Of a stretch of 64,000 nucleotides of DNA, positions 34,792 through 44,475 are shown in pieces (position 1 is the stretch's first letter; each line of letters starts with the position of its first letter). The DNA comes from Tillus elongatus (lineage: Eukaryota; Arthropoda; Insecta; Coleoptera; Cleridae): assembly GCA_964006375.1 (NCBI GenBank), contig OZ023265.1, positions 152,971,047-153,035,046 of the forward strand, read 5' to 3'. A model generated the notes under the pieces. It did no database searches. It worked only from the letters and a program-made list of their open reading frames with translations, and was not told the origin of the DNA. The translations under genes and the position numbers were made by a program.

Positions 34792-35023
34792 TTTATCGCC
34801 AGGACCGTATTGTCTTTCTTAAAGCAATGTTATTATTGATTTGTATACAGCAAAATATTACGTAATTGAAACAACGATAATTAAATATAGTCTAAAATAT
34901 AGTGTTAGTAGAAGGAATATAACTACGATAGATTAGATCCTTGTGAATAGCATCTCACATTTAGACATTTTAAAGTATATTAAATTATTTAGTCAAAATT
35001 TAAAATAAGTTTGTGTCTATCTA

Positions 35024-35026
<3 letters not shown>

Positions 35027-35102
<76 letters not shown>
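35027..35102. repeat. (TA)n microsatellite
   Basis: About 38 TA units inside the hAT-like element. Confidence 0.96.
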
Positions 35103-35105
<3 letters not shown>

Positions 35106-35600
35106 AAATTAACAAGATACGTGCAGTATAAAACGACAAAGATCACATAGTGTCATGTTTTTATGTCAAACAAAACATTTGAAATTATATATTGCTAATT
35201 TACATAGGCTTAGCCGTTTATAAATATATAAATTAATAGACGAGTAAATGAACATATAAATAAATAGAATAAAATGGAAAAGATACGTAAAGTATAAAAT
35301 GACAAAGATCACATATTGTCATGTCTTTATATCAAATAACACATTAAAAATTATATAGTTAGTTAGTAATTATCAAAGGAAAGGACTTTTTAACTATTGT
35401 AACCCATGGCTAACTAGAGAAAAACTTGGTATGTAGTTAATAATTATTAAGTTTAGTAAGTAGGTTTTTTTATAATACATTTTCGGCGAAAAAAGAGGGG
35501 AGCCCTTCATTTTTTTTTCTTGCGCACCCCCAATGCATTAATGCACGAGCCGCTACTGATATATATGTAAAGTTAACGGTTAACTGAAAGCTTTAAAAAT

Positions 35601-35645
35601 TAAAAAAAAACTGCCATAAGGCACTTACTGCGTCAGGACCTTTTT
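35601..35645 (-). repeat. Core motif copy
   Basis: TAAAAAAAAACTGCCATAAG, GCACTTACTGCGTCAGGACC. Confidence 0.68.
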
Positions 35646-36477
<832 letters not shown>

Positions 36478-36812
36478 CAGCCTTTATGCTCAAGTTTTTC
36501 CGGTGGAAAATCTGGGAAAACATTTTGAAAACGCTATATTTTTGTAAGTGACAGAGTAACTGGAATGAGACTTTACATGTGGCTAGCAATAGTGCAAATA
36601 AACCTATGTTGTGAATTTTAAATAATTTGGTACACAATATTTGGAGTTTTTTCCAAATTAAAAATAAAATCCCAAAGACATGCGTTAAAACGACTTGGTG
36701 GTTAACATCCAATGCCTGATAGACAGAGTAGTTAACTACCACACCTAGATTGATTCATACCACAGGTATAAACCATACATCAACGGTAACCAAAGTAAAT
36801 ATATCAGACATA

Positions 36813-37031
36813 AAACATACTACCCGAACCAACAATCGTGAAATCTCGGCCGTAATTATCAAAAATGATAGACGACATGAAATTAAAAATTTGCCAAGTG
36901 ATTGTTATTTAACTCGAGGATTAAATCATTTATTAAAATACACTATATTTGTAGCTTTATTAACGGCGTCAAATAAAGTTTTAGCGCAGTGTAGATATAT
37001 CATGCTGCCGCATAATATAGCAGAAATGTAA
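36813..37031 (+). pseudogene. Conserved unrecognised frame in family Y, copy 1
   Basis: From HTTRTN onward the frame reads NDRRH, LPSDCYLT and LLKYTIFVALLTA and ends HNIAEM-stop. The copy at 58328-58555 has the same end and the same stop, with scattered substitutions. Upstream of HTTRTN a one-base indel separates the two copies, and copy 2 there reads IDSYNRYKPYINGNQTKY. I do not recognise the family. It may be the C-terminus of the gene that once mobilised, or was captured by, family Y. Confidence 0.45.
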
Positions 37032-37249
37032 ACAAAATCAAGCCAAGTCTATAAAAATGATTCTAAAATAGTTTCTTTTATCTTTAAACTTAAAGATAAG
37101 ACGTCACATAAGATCGAAACAGTCGTGGGATGTGTTTCAATGGAAATTCTACTAATTCTGTAGTAATTAATTATTACGTATACTTTGAATATAATATCCT
37201 GGGCATGAAGCCGATCTAAAGTATCACGCAAATAAAACGTTAGTTGACG

Positions 37250-37315
37250 CGTGCCTAGATGGCACAGGGGGCATCGCGCTTGACACCAGAAGTTTACGCG
37301 ATCGAATCCAGCTCG
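37250..37315 (+). mobile_element. tRNA-like head within family Y copy 1
   Basis: GTGCCTAGATGGCACAGGGG, then GCATCGCGCTTG and TTACGCGATCGAATCCAGC. The last fits a B-box (GATCGAATCC). The anticodon arm is damaged compared with the copy at 58755. Confidence 0.6.
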
Positions 37316-37911
37316 ATGAATGTATGTTTTTTATGTTTTATTTTTACATTTGGAGAAATAATAGTGCCTAGATTTCATACGTTTTGAACAAGATCTCATT
37401 TTTGTTTAAAACGCCTAAATAAGTTTGTCACCTTTGAGTCTGAAATTATAATTTTGTTATTGTTGATATTGAAAAAAACGGTTTGATTAGGTTGACTAAA
37501 ATAAAATCATACTGGCGATTAATAAGGAAAAATAACCGCAGCGTTTATAATTTGGCAGATACTTTACTTTTCTAAATATGAATTAAGTTTCCTTTTGGAA
37601 ATCTTCTGTGTAACTTTAATGAAATTTGTATACAAGTTTCTTTTAAAGAGACCTAGACTGTCTACAGGTGCAGCAAAATTTGGTTCTTTAGCTTCATAGA
37701 AAATTGAGTGTTGGGCATTTTTCTCAAAAGGAGTTAGAACGCAAGATTTTTTTTTTTTTTGATAATAGAGAGATATCGATTGGAACACATTCGAACGAAT
37801 TCTACAAATATGAGCGTACTAGGACCTCTAAAATCGAACTTCAAGGTCTGTGTAAATTTAAAGTATTAACTCTACTAATATGCCGTATAATGATAGTGTA
37901 CAATTCTTATG

Positions 37912-37955
37912 AAAATTCGATACTATAACGCACTTGCTGCGTCCCGAAATTTTTA
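37912..37955 (-). repeat. Core motif at the right end of family Y copy 1
   Basis: AAAATTCGATACTATAACGC, ACTTGCTGCGTCCCGAAATT. The variant ending CCCGAAATTTTT is shared only with the Y copy at 59430. Confidence 0.85.
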
Positions 37956-38213
37956 CATTTATATTGGAAAGAGTGGATTTTTCTGAATACATATCACCAA
38001 ATTTGCGATATGTTACTTAAAGACATGCACGTATTACACTCCTGCCGAAGCTCCTCTAACTATTGTATGTTTTTTCTACGAAATTTTAATTGTTGCTAAT
38101 TTGCCTTGTCCTCACTTTGTTACTTAGCAACCTCATGAGAGTTTAAAATAACATCAGCCTTAAGACAGTTTGTAATAAGCTTACGTATGATGAGTCAAGT
38201 TAAAATGGCACAT
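37956..38213. other. No gene recognised
   Basis: AT-rich unique sequence. Confidence 0.45.
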
Positions 38214-38870
38214 TTAACTGAGACACAGGGAATGAAATTTTGACGATGATAGGCCATGGAGACAAGACCCGAATACAAACTGAAGACAAACTAAAGTTTG
38301 CGAGTTATTCAATAATATATGTCCGGACAGACCTATAGCACGATCAACAATTAGTAAAATCGAGAAAATTTTTGAGATATTTTGGCCATGTAAGAGACAC
38401 ATTCCAGACAAACCATCCTACAGTTACAGAAGATACTCTTCTGCCAAATCGTCATTACTTTCATAATGGTCGGGTAGATATGCGTTTCCAGTAGATACAG
38501 ATACAAGTTTCCATCCAGATTTCCCGATAGGAAAAAATGCAATTATGGCGGTTGACTTGGCCATCCAATTGGAGCGTACATTAATCGGAAAACAGATTGA
38601 GTGCAAAAGGTTTCATTCCTTTTGGCACGATCACTCATTTCTTCATAGAATTGCACGCCGCGATCAGGATCATCATTAGGTTCCTGTATAAAATTACTTT
38701 TTTATGGGCGATACTTATTACTTTTTAAAATTCGGCGGCAACTAGCTACAGAAATTTCTGAAGTACTTGCAAGTTTTCTGAGACTGAAATTTGGTTCCTT
38801 TGAGATGTGACCCAGGACAGCTACCTGATTACCCTCATTACGCACGACCTGCTCACGTAAAAGCTTTCTG
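38214..38870 (-). pseudogene. Relic of the array-family transposase
   Basis: Minus strand from 38870: NEGNQVAVLGHISKEPNFSL, RKLASTSEISVASCRRILKS, DPDRGVQFYEEMSDRAKRN, a shifted LDGQVNRHNC (the region after the first aspartate), then LSGNLDGNLYLYLLETHIYP. It is the same gene as 13816-14338 plus the first segment of the array units (YLDGNMYLDLLETHIHP), but a separate, more decayed copy with no array. The sequence dissolves below about 38400. Its upstream part is cut at 38871 by a LINE-A 3' end. Confidence 0.8.
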
Positions 38871-38871
38871 T

Positions 38872-39727
38872 TTTTTTTTTAATATTTCAACAACACACCA
38901 CGAGGGCTTACAGCCTAAATACTATCGTACCATGGTTGTCGACAAGGAGGAAAGAGACACCTTGTTAATTCTGGACTTGAAGGTATGGAGGTTCTGAGGA
39001 AAAGGAAAAACATATGCTGGCAAGGAATTCCACAACTTGGAAGTCCTCGGGACAAAATAGTGGGAATAACAAGATGTTCTATGCCTGGTGACCTGGACAG
39101 TAAAAAGGTGCATTCGCTCTGTCCCCCTGGTAGATCTGTTGGGAGCAGCAGGTGGAGGAACTATGGAAGAGAGCTCCCCTGAGCAGTGCCCGTGCAGATA
39201 TCTATAAAATAGAGAGAGAGAGAGAGCTCACCAACGGCACCACGGTGGGCAAGGGATGGCAGCCTTTAGGTAAGGGTGGAGTCAGCGATGAGACGTAAAG
39301 CTCTCTTCAGAATGAAGTCCAGGACGAGTGTAGAAGCGGTAGCTGGACCCCAGATGTGGGAACAGTATTCGAGGTTTGGCTTTATTTGTGAAGTATATAA
39401 GGTATATAGATTAGCTGGTGAAATATATTTGCAAGCCCTGAAGAGGAAACCTATTTTCTTAGCAGCCGCTTCTGCAATTGATGTGACATGTTGGTCCCAA
39501 TTGACATTTAGATCCACAGAAATGCCAACAAGTGAAAAGGACTCATTACTTAGAATAACTTGGTTGTTCATTCTGATGGGTCTAGTGCTGGTGTATCTCT
39601 TATGAGAAAAAAAGCAAGACTGGGATTTGGTGGGGTTGAATTGTACAAGATTTCTACTTCCCCAGTTTAATATTTTTTGGAGATCCACAGAGAAAGAACC
39701 CTCCATGAGTCTGCGATCCTCATCTGA
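38872..39727 (-). pseudogene. LINE-A 3' part, copy in the first duplicate
   Basis: Minus strand: open stretch 39706-39266 (SVDLQKILNWGSRNLVQFNP, SFSLVGISVDLNVNW, EYCSHIWG) and 39113-38922 (RTSKLWNSLPAYVFP). This is the thumb/connection and C-terminal part of LINE-A, downstream of the YADD box, which is missing. It ends with an A-rich tail (seen as the T-run at 38871-38881) inserted in the transposase relic. Confidence 0.85.
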
Positions 39728-39807
39728 TTTGGCTCCTTTGCGATGAGACCCAGAACAGCTACCTGCTTACCCTCATTACGCACGACCTACTCACGTAAAA
39801 GCTTCCT
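39728..39807 (-). pseudogene. Transposase scrap in the second duplicate
   Basis: An 80-bp piece equal to 38790-38869, again from the NEGNQVAVLGH region, carried along by the tandem duplication. Confidence 0.75.
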
Positions 39808-40733
39808 GTTTTTTTTAAATATTTCAACAACACACCACGAGGGCTTACAGCCTAAATACTATCGTACCGTGGTTGTCGACAAGGAGGAAAGAGGCACCTT
39901 GTTAATTCTGGACTTGAAAGTTTGGAGGTTCGGATGAGAAGGAAAAACATGTGCCGGCAAGGAATTCCACAACTTGGAAGTCCTCGGGACAAAAGAGCGG
40001 CCATAACAAGATGTTATATGTCTGGTGATCTGGACAGTAAAAGCGTGCATTCGCTCTGTTCCCCTGGTAGATCTGTTGGGGGCAGCAGGTGGAGGAACTA
40101 TGGAAGAAAGCTCCTCTGAGCAGTGCCCGTGCAGATAGCTAAAGAGAGAGAGAGAGGGGTCACCAACAGCACGTCGGTAAACAAGGGATGGCAGCCTTTA
40201 GGTGAGGGTAGGGTCACCGATGAAACGTATAGCTCTCTTCTGAATGGAGTCCAGGATAGCGAGTGTAGAAGAGGCAGCAGCACCCCAGATGTGGTCTTAT
40301 TTGTGAAGTATATAAGGCATAGAGATTAGCTGGTGAAAAGTATTTGCGAGCCCGGAAGAGGAAACCTAATTTCTTAGCAGCCGCTTCTGCAATTGATGTG
40401 ACATGTTGGTGCCAATTGAGATTTCGATCCACAGAAATGCCAACAAGTGAAAAGGACTCATTACTTTGAATAACTTTGTTGTTTATTGTAAAAGGTCGAG
40501 GGCTGGTGTATCTCTTATGAGAAAGAAAGCAAGACTATGATTTGGTGGGGTTGAATTGTACAAGATTTATGCTTCCCCAGTCTAATATTTTTTGGAGATC
40601 CACGGAGGCAGAACCTTCTATGAGTCTGCGATCCTCATCTAATTGGGCTAAAGAGCAGGCTTAGAGTATTGTATATTTGAGTGGAGGGTGCTGTAGTCCG
40701 CGTAACTGTGAACTGGGTTGGATGTGCTAGAGA
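39808..40733 (-). pseudogene. LINE-A 3' part, second duplicate
   Basis: Same segment as 38872-39727, extended a further 65 bases upstream. Readable pieces include DRNLNWHQHVTSIAEAAAKK (40432-40214) and RTSKLWNSLPAHVFP (40050-39859). A 25-bp deletion near 40295 removes part of the EYCSHIWG region. It meets a plus-strand copy at about 40734. Confidence 0.83.
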
Positions 40734-41095
40734 CGAGGTTGGTGACCTCTCTCTCTTTTATAGATATCTGCACTGGCACTGCTCAGAGGAGCTTTCTTCC
40801 ATAGTTCCTCCACCTGCTGCCCCCAACAGATATACCAGGGGAACAGAGCCAATGCACGCTTTAACTGTACAGGTCACCAGACATAGAACATCTTGTTATG
40901 CCCGCTCTTTTGTCCCGAGGACTTCCAAGTTGTGGAATTCCTTGCCGACACATGTTTTTCCTTCCCCCCCCGAACCTCCAAACCTACAAGTCCAGAATTA
41001 ACAAATTGCCGCTTTCCTCCTTGTCGACACCCACGGTACGATAGTATTTAGGCTGTAAGCCCTCGTGGTGTGTTGTTGAAATAAAAAAATAAAAA
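40734..41095 (+). pseudogene. LINE-A 3' terminal piece on the plus strand
   Basis: Begins at DLSLFYRYLHWHCSEELSS and runs through RTSKLWNSLPTHVFP to the 3' end (TGTGTTGTTGAAATAAAAAA). Head to head with the minus-strand copy ending at 40733. Both partners keep their own 3' tail, so this is not a single twin-primed insertion. Confidence 0.85.
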
Positions 41096-42371
41096 ATTAT
41101 TGTCATATTCAAACCAAAATCTAAAAAGTCGTATGTTGTTGTGAGGAGAATTGAGAAAGCTTTAAAATGAGATGTCACTTAACATAGCGTGCCATTTAAA
41201 GTTGCAGGGTACTTTACGCCCCTGCCTACGTGGTAGGTTACAAGACACCAAAACTTACGCCATCATGTCTGTGTGCTTGTTTCAAAAAATCCCTAATAGA
41301 GAGGTATCGATGGTGAGAAATTTTTTTTTTCAAATGAGCTCGAATTTGGGGCCCTATAACCCAAGAGAGAAATAATATTATACAAAACTGTAAATACTAT
41401 GAAACAGAAAAAACCTACACTATAGATCTAGAGCTTGTTTGTGGAAAAAACCCTATCAAAATTGTATGAGAATCACAGGAAATGTATACCTACAAATTCC
41501 TATAAATTCATAAAAATTATAAAAGAAGAAGTACGATATGCACTATTACTTTTAAACGTAGCAAAAACTAAGGCAAAGAAGCAACATAAATATTGTGATG
41601 TCTACATTGAGTATAGCCACACTGAAACAATAATAAAGTTAAAAACATTGATTATATCACCTTGTAACTAAACTGTAATTTATAGCTTTTCCGCCAAAAC
41701 GGTTTTTCATACCCATCGCTTCAAAAAGCAAATACACCGTTATATTTATAAACCAGTTATTTTTTTGCGATTAAACCGCACAATTAGTTGTGTAGCCTTG
41801 TAAACTTCTACAATCTTAAATAATCCTATAACTCAAATCTTCCTAAACTTATTTTTTTTTCTTTTTCTTATTTATACTAAACAACCAAAGTACACTGTAA
41901 GCACAAAACATAACAAATATATTGTTAATAACTAACTGCAATAATTTTATATAGTAGGTACATCAGCCTGTCTAAACAATAGGACTATAAATATTCAAAT
42001 TAAACGGCCAATGATTGCAAATGATTAATTAAATATGAGTAAGATGAATAAGTTTAGAATGTGAGGTTGCCAGGAATTAAACACCGGATCCTATTTCAAT
42101 ATGTGGGCTTCATTGACATCTGGCAGCTTTAAATTATTTGACAAGATCTTATTTGCATCGAGAAATTACACTCTGATGTCACCGATGTAGGTTTTAAAGT
42201 GTTTTTTTAATGGAAATAATATGCTTATGTTACATTACATTAGAATCCTACAAAGGAGTAGATCTTGTGAAACAGTTTTAATTGATTACTGTATGCCAAT
42301 CGGTAATTGAAAAGCAACTACAATAATGAACGTAAATATAACAAACATACCTTATTCTTAGTTATATATAT
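41096..42371. other. No gene recognised
   Basis: Contains a small shared block (41215-41285, inverted match to 11940-12010) and a family X scrap near 41285-41360 (CTAATAGAGAGGTATCGATG, then GAGCTCGAATTTGGGGCCC). The frame at 41435-41671 has no recognisable domain. Confidence 0.45.
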
Positions 42372-42547
42372 GAGTTTCTGTTAGGAGTTTCTCAATAACC
42401 GAACCGATTTTAATTCGGAAAATTTCGATTCCTAGGTTTTCGGCCAAGCCCAATTAAACAAAAATATTTTTGCTCACGTGACACTTCCGGTTTTACTGTT
42501 TTTTTTTTAATTTTAACAACACACCACGAGGGCTTACAGCCTAAATA

Positions 42548-44473
42548 CTATCGTATCGTGGGTGTTGACAAGGAGGAAAGAGGCAACTTGTTAATTCTGG
42601 ACTTGAAGGTTTGGAGGTTCGGAGCAGAAGGAAAAACATGTGCCGGCAAGGAATTCCACAACTTGGAAGTCCTCGGGACAAAAGAGCGGGCATAACAAGA
42701 TGTTCTATGTCTGGTGACCTGGACAGTAAAAGGGTGCATTCGCTCTGTTCCCCTGGTAGATCTGTTGGGGGCAGCAGGTGGGGGAACTATGGAGGAAAGC
42801 TCCTCTGAGCAGTGCCCGTGCGGATATCTATAAAAGAGAGAGAGGTCACCAACGGCACGTCGGTGGGCAAGGGATGGCAGCCTTTGGGTGAGGGTAGGGT
42901 CACCGATGAGACGTATAGCTCTCTTTTGAATGGAGTCCAGGATAGCGAGTTTAGAAGCGGCAGCTGCACCCCAGATGTGGGAGCAGTATTCGAGGTTTGG
43001 CCTTATTTGTGAAGTATATAAGGTATAGAGATTAGCTGGTGAAAAGTATTTGCGAGCCCGGAAGAGGAAACCTAATTTCTTAGCAGCCGCTTCTGCAATT
43101 GATGTGACATGTTGGTGCCAGTTAAGATTTCGATCCACAGAAATGCCAACAAGAGAAAAGGACTCATTACTTTGAATAACTTGGTTGTTCATTGTGATGG
43201 GTCTAGGGCTGGTGTATCTCTTATGAGAAAGAAAGCAAGACTGAGATTTGGTGGGGTTGAATTGTACAAGATTTCTACTTCCCCAGTCTAATATTTTTTG
43301 GAGATCGACGGAGACAGAACCCTCCATGAGTCTGCGATCCTCATCTAATTGAGCTAAAGAGACAGGCTTAGAATATTGTATATTTGAGTGGAGGGTGCTG
43401 TCGTCCGCGTAACTGTGAACTGGGTTGGATGTGCTAGAGAGGAGGTCATTGATGTGGAGAAGAAACAAAGTAGGGGCTAAAGCTGAACCTTGAGGAACTC
43501 CTGCATTAATTGGATACAGTTTAGAGGAATGGCCATCCACAACAACAGAAATGTTCCTGTTGGAGAGGAAATTTGCTGTCCAGGTACAAAGTTTTGGTGG
43601 TAGGCCATAGGCCGGAAGTTTATTAAGCAGCGCTGCGTGCCAGACCTGGTCGAATGCTTTGGATATGTCTAGAGCAACAATCTGAGATTCACCGTGTAGT
43701 TCCATAGACTTGTTCCAAGAATGGGTGACAAAGGAAAGGAGGTCGGCAGTCGATCTGCGCTGACGGAATCCATACTGCCTGTCGTGGATTAGACTGTGTT
43801 TTTCAAGAAATTTCAGTAATTCGGTGTTTATATACTTTTCCATCACTTTAGAGACGACTGAAAGGAGAGAAATAGGCCTGTAGTTGCCTGGAAGCGCTTT
43901 GGATCCTTTCTTGGGGATGGGTTGTACTCGAGCAGTTTTCCAGTTACTAGGGAATATGCCTTTATTGTAAGATATCTGAAACAGACGAATCAGAACAGGA
44001 GCAAGTTCTGGTGCGCAATTTTTGAGAACAAATGCTGGGATCTCGTCAAGGCCAGAGGCTTTCCTGGTATTAAGTGAAGAGAGTATCTTTCGTACCTTTT
44101 TAGTTGTGAAAATGATATCCGTCATTTTATGTGCGACATTGGGGACTGTTGGTGGTTGAACATTTGGAGGTGGGTTGAGAGTAGAATTGCTGACGAACAA
44201 CGAAGCAAAAAGTTCAGCCTTGCCCAGGGCGGTAGAAACAATTTCATCCCCTGAGACAAGAGGTGGGAACGTGCTTTTGCAGAAATTATTCCCAATAGAT
44301 TTAGCAAGAGTCCAGAAGGGTTTGCTGCCGTTGGAGCTTGAGAGGACTTTGTTTTTGATGTGGTTATTAAACGAGTTTTTTGCCTCAGAAAGAATGCGGA
44401 CATAGCGGTCTCTTGCGTCGTTAAATGCTTGACGATTTTCTTGAGTGGGATTGTGTAGAAGCGTGTTGCACAT
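42548..44473 (-). CDS. LINE-A reverse transcriptase, uninterrupted 641-codon frame in a 5'-truncated copy
   Basis: The best-preserved LINE-A copy (element about 42498-44466). Domain order by residue: connector to the endonuclease (1-125), fingers with RKASGLDEIP (138-146) and NYRPISLLS (197-205), YGFRQRRSTADLL (234-246), motif A LDISKAFD (268-275), motif B GVPQGS (325-330), motif C YADD with the catalytic aspartate pair (355-358), then thumb and C-terminal region ending FVPRTSKLWNSLPAHVFP before the stop. It has no RNase H and no zinc knuckle. The endonuclease is lost to 5' truncation. The first Met lies in flanking sequence (the LINE match begins about residue 4), so this start is fortuitous. 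The 3' end is a short tail with CTCGTGGTGTGTTGTT and poly-A. The catalytic residues are intact, but with no promoter or endonuclease it is not an autonomous element. Confidence 0.93.
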   Translation of the reverse strand: MCNTLLHNPTQENRQAFNDARDRYVRILSEAKNSFNNHIKNKVLSSSNGSKPFWTLAKSIGNNFCKSTFPPLVSGDEIVSTALGKAELFASLFVSNSTLNPPPNVQPPTVPNVAHKMTDIIFTTKKVRKILSSLNTRKASGLDEIPAFVLKNCAPELAPVLIRLFQISYNKGIFPSNWKTARVQPIPKKGSKALPGNYRPISLLSVVSKVMEKYINTELLKFLEKHSLIHDRQYGFRQRRSTADLLSFVTHSWNKSMELHGESQIVALDISKAFDQVWHAALLNKLPAYGLPPKLCTWTANFLSNRNISVVVDGHSSKLYPINAGVPQGSALAPTLFLLHINDLLSSTSNPVHSYADDSTLHSNIQYSKPVSLAQLDEDRRLMEGSVSVDLQKILDWGSRNLVQFNPTKSQSCFLSHKRYTSPRPITMNNQVIQSNESFSLVGISVDRNLNWHQHVTSIAEAAAKKLGFLFRARKYFSPANLYTLYTSQIRPNLEYCSHIWGAAAASKLAILDSIQKRAIRLIGDPTLTQRLPSLAHRRAVGDLSLFYRYPHGHCSEELSSIVPPPAAPNRSTRGTERMHPFTVQVTRHRTSCYARSFVPRTSKLWNSLPAHVFPSAPNLQTFKSRINKLPLSSLSTPTIR

Positions 44474-44475
44474 TA

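Larger units (their letters stand above)
34288..35558. mobile_element. hAT-like element with CAGGGGCGGCTC ends, inserted at the edge of (TA)n
   Basis: The left end is CAGGGGCGGCTCCTCAATAA. The right end reverse-complemented is CAGTAGCGGCTCGTGCATTA, so the termini share CAG--GCGGCTC-T. Flanking 8-mers are ATATATTT-like on the left and ATATATAT on the right, compatible with an 8-bp duplication but weak, since both come from TA-rich sequence. Inside are an unrecognised frame (34473-34791, minus) and its own (TA)n tract at 35027-35102. Other inner blocks are repeated ('aaatgacaaagatcacatat' twice, about 35130 and 35300). Probably non-autonomous. Confidence 0.72.
36479..37955 (+). mobile_element. 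Family Y element, copy 1 (about 1.47 kb)
   Basis: It matches 58009-59474 in the same orientation along its whole length, from TCAAGTTTTTCCGGTGGAAA to the core motif at its right end. In order it holds an unassigned left third, a conserved open frame (about 36820-37031), a tRNA-like head (about 37250-37315), a GATTAGGTTGACTAAA block, a reversed family X tail with GATAGAGAGATATCGAT-like sequence (about 37765-37840), and the terminal core motif (37912-37955). Both copies follow (TA)n, a parallel that extends beyond the element itself. Because both copies have the same order, this is one defined composite repeat, not chance adjacency. Confidence 0.85.
38790..40665. repeat. Tandem duplication of a LINE-A plus transposase segment (about 938 bp)
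   Basis: TTTGGTTCC at 38790 and TTTGGCTCC at 39728 begin two copies of the same compound sequence. First comes the transposase piece (CCAGGACAGCTACCTG / CCAGAACAGCTACCTG), then the LINE-A 3' end starting with its T-run and TTTCAACAACACACCACGAG, then the LINE body. The LINE/transposase junction is identical in both, so the compound was duplicated after the LINE inserted. Two independent insertions are far less likely. Confidence 0.78.

Noticed and set aside
40734..41095. Twin-priming inversion of a single LINE-A insertion
   Set aside because: Both halves keep their own 3' tail and overlap in LINE coordinates. A twin-primed insert has only one 3' end.
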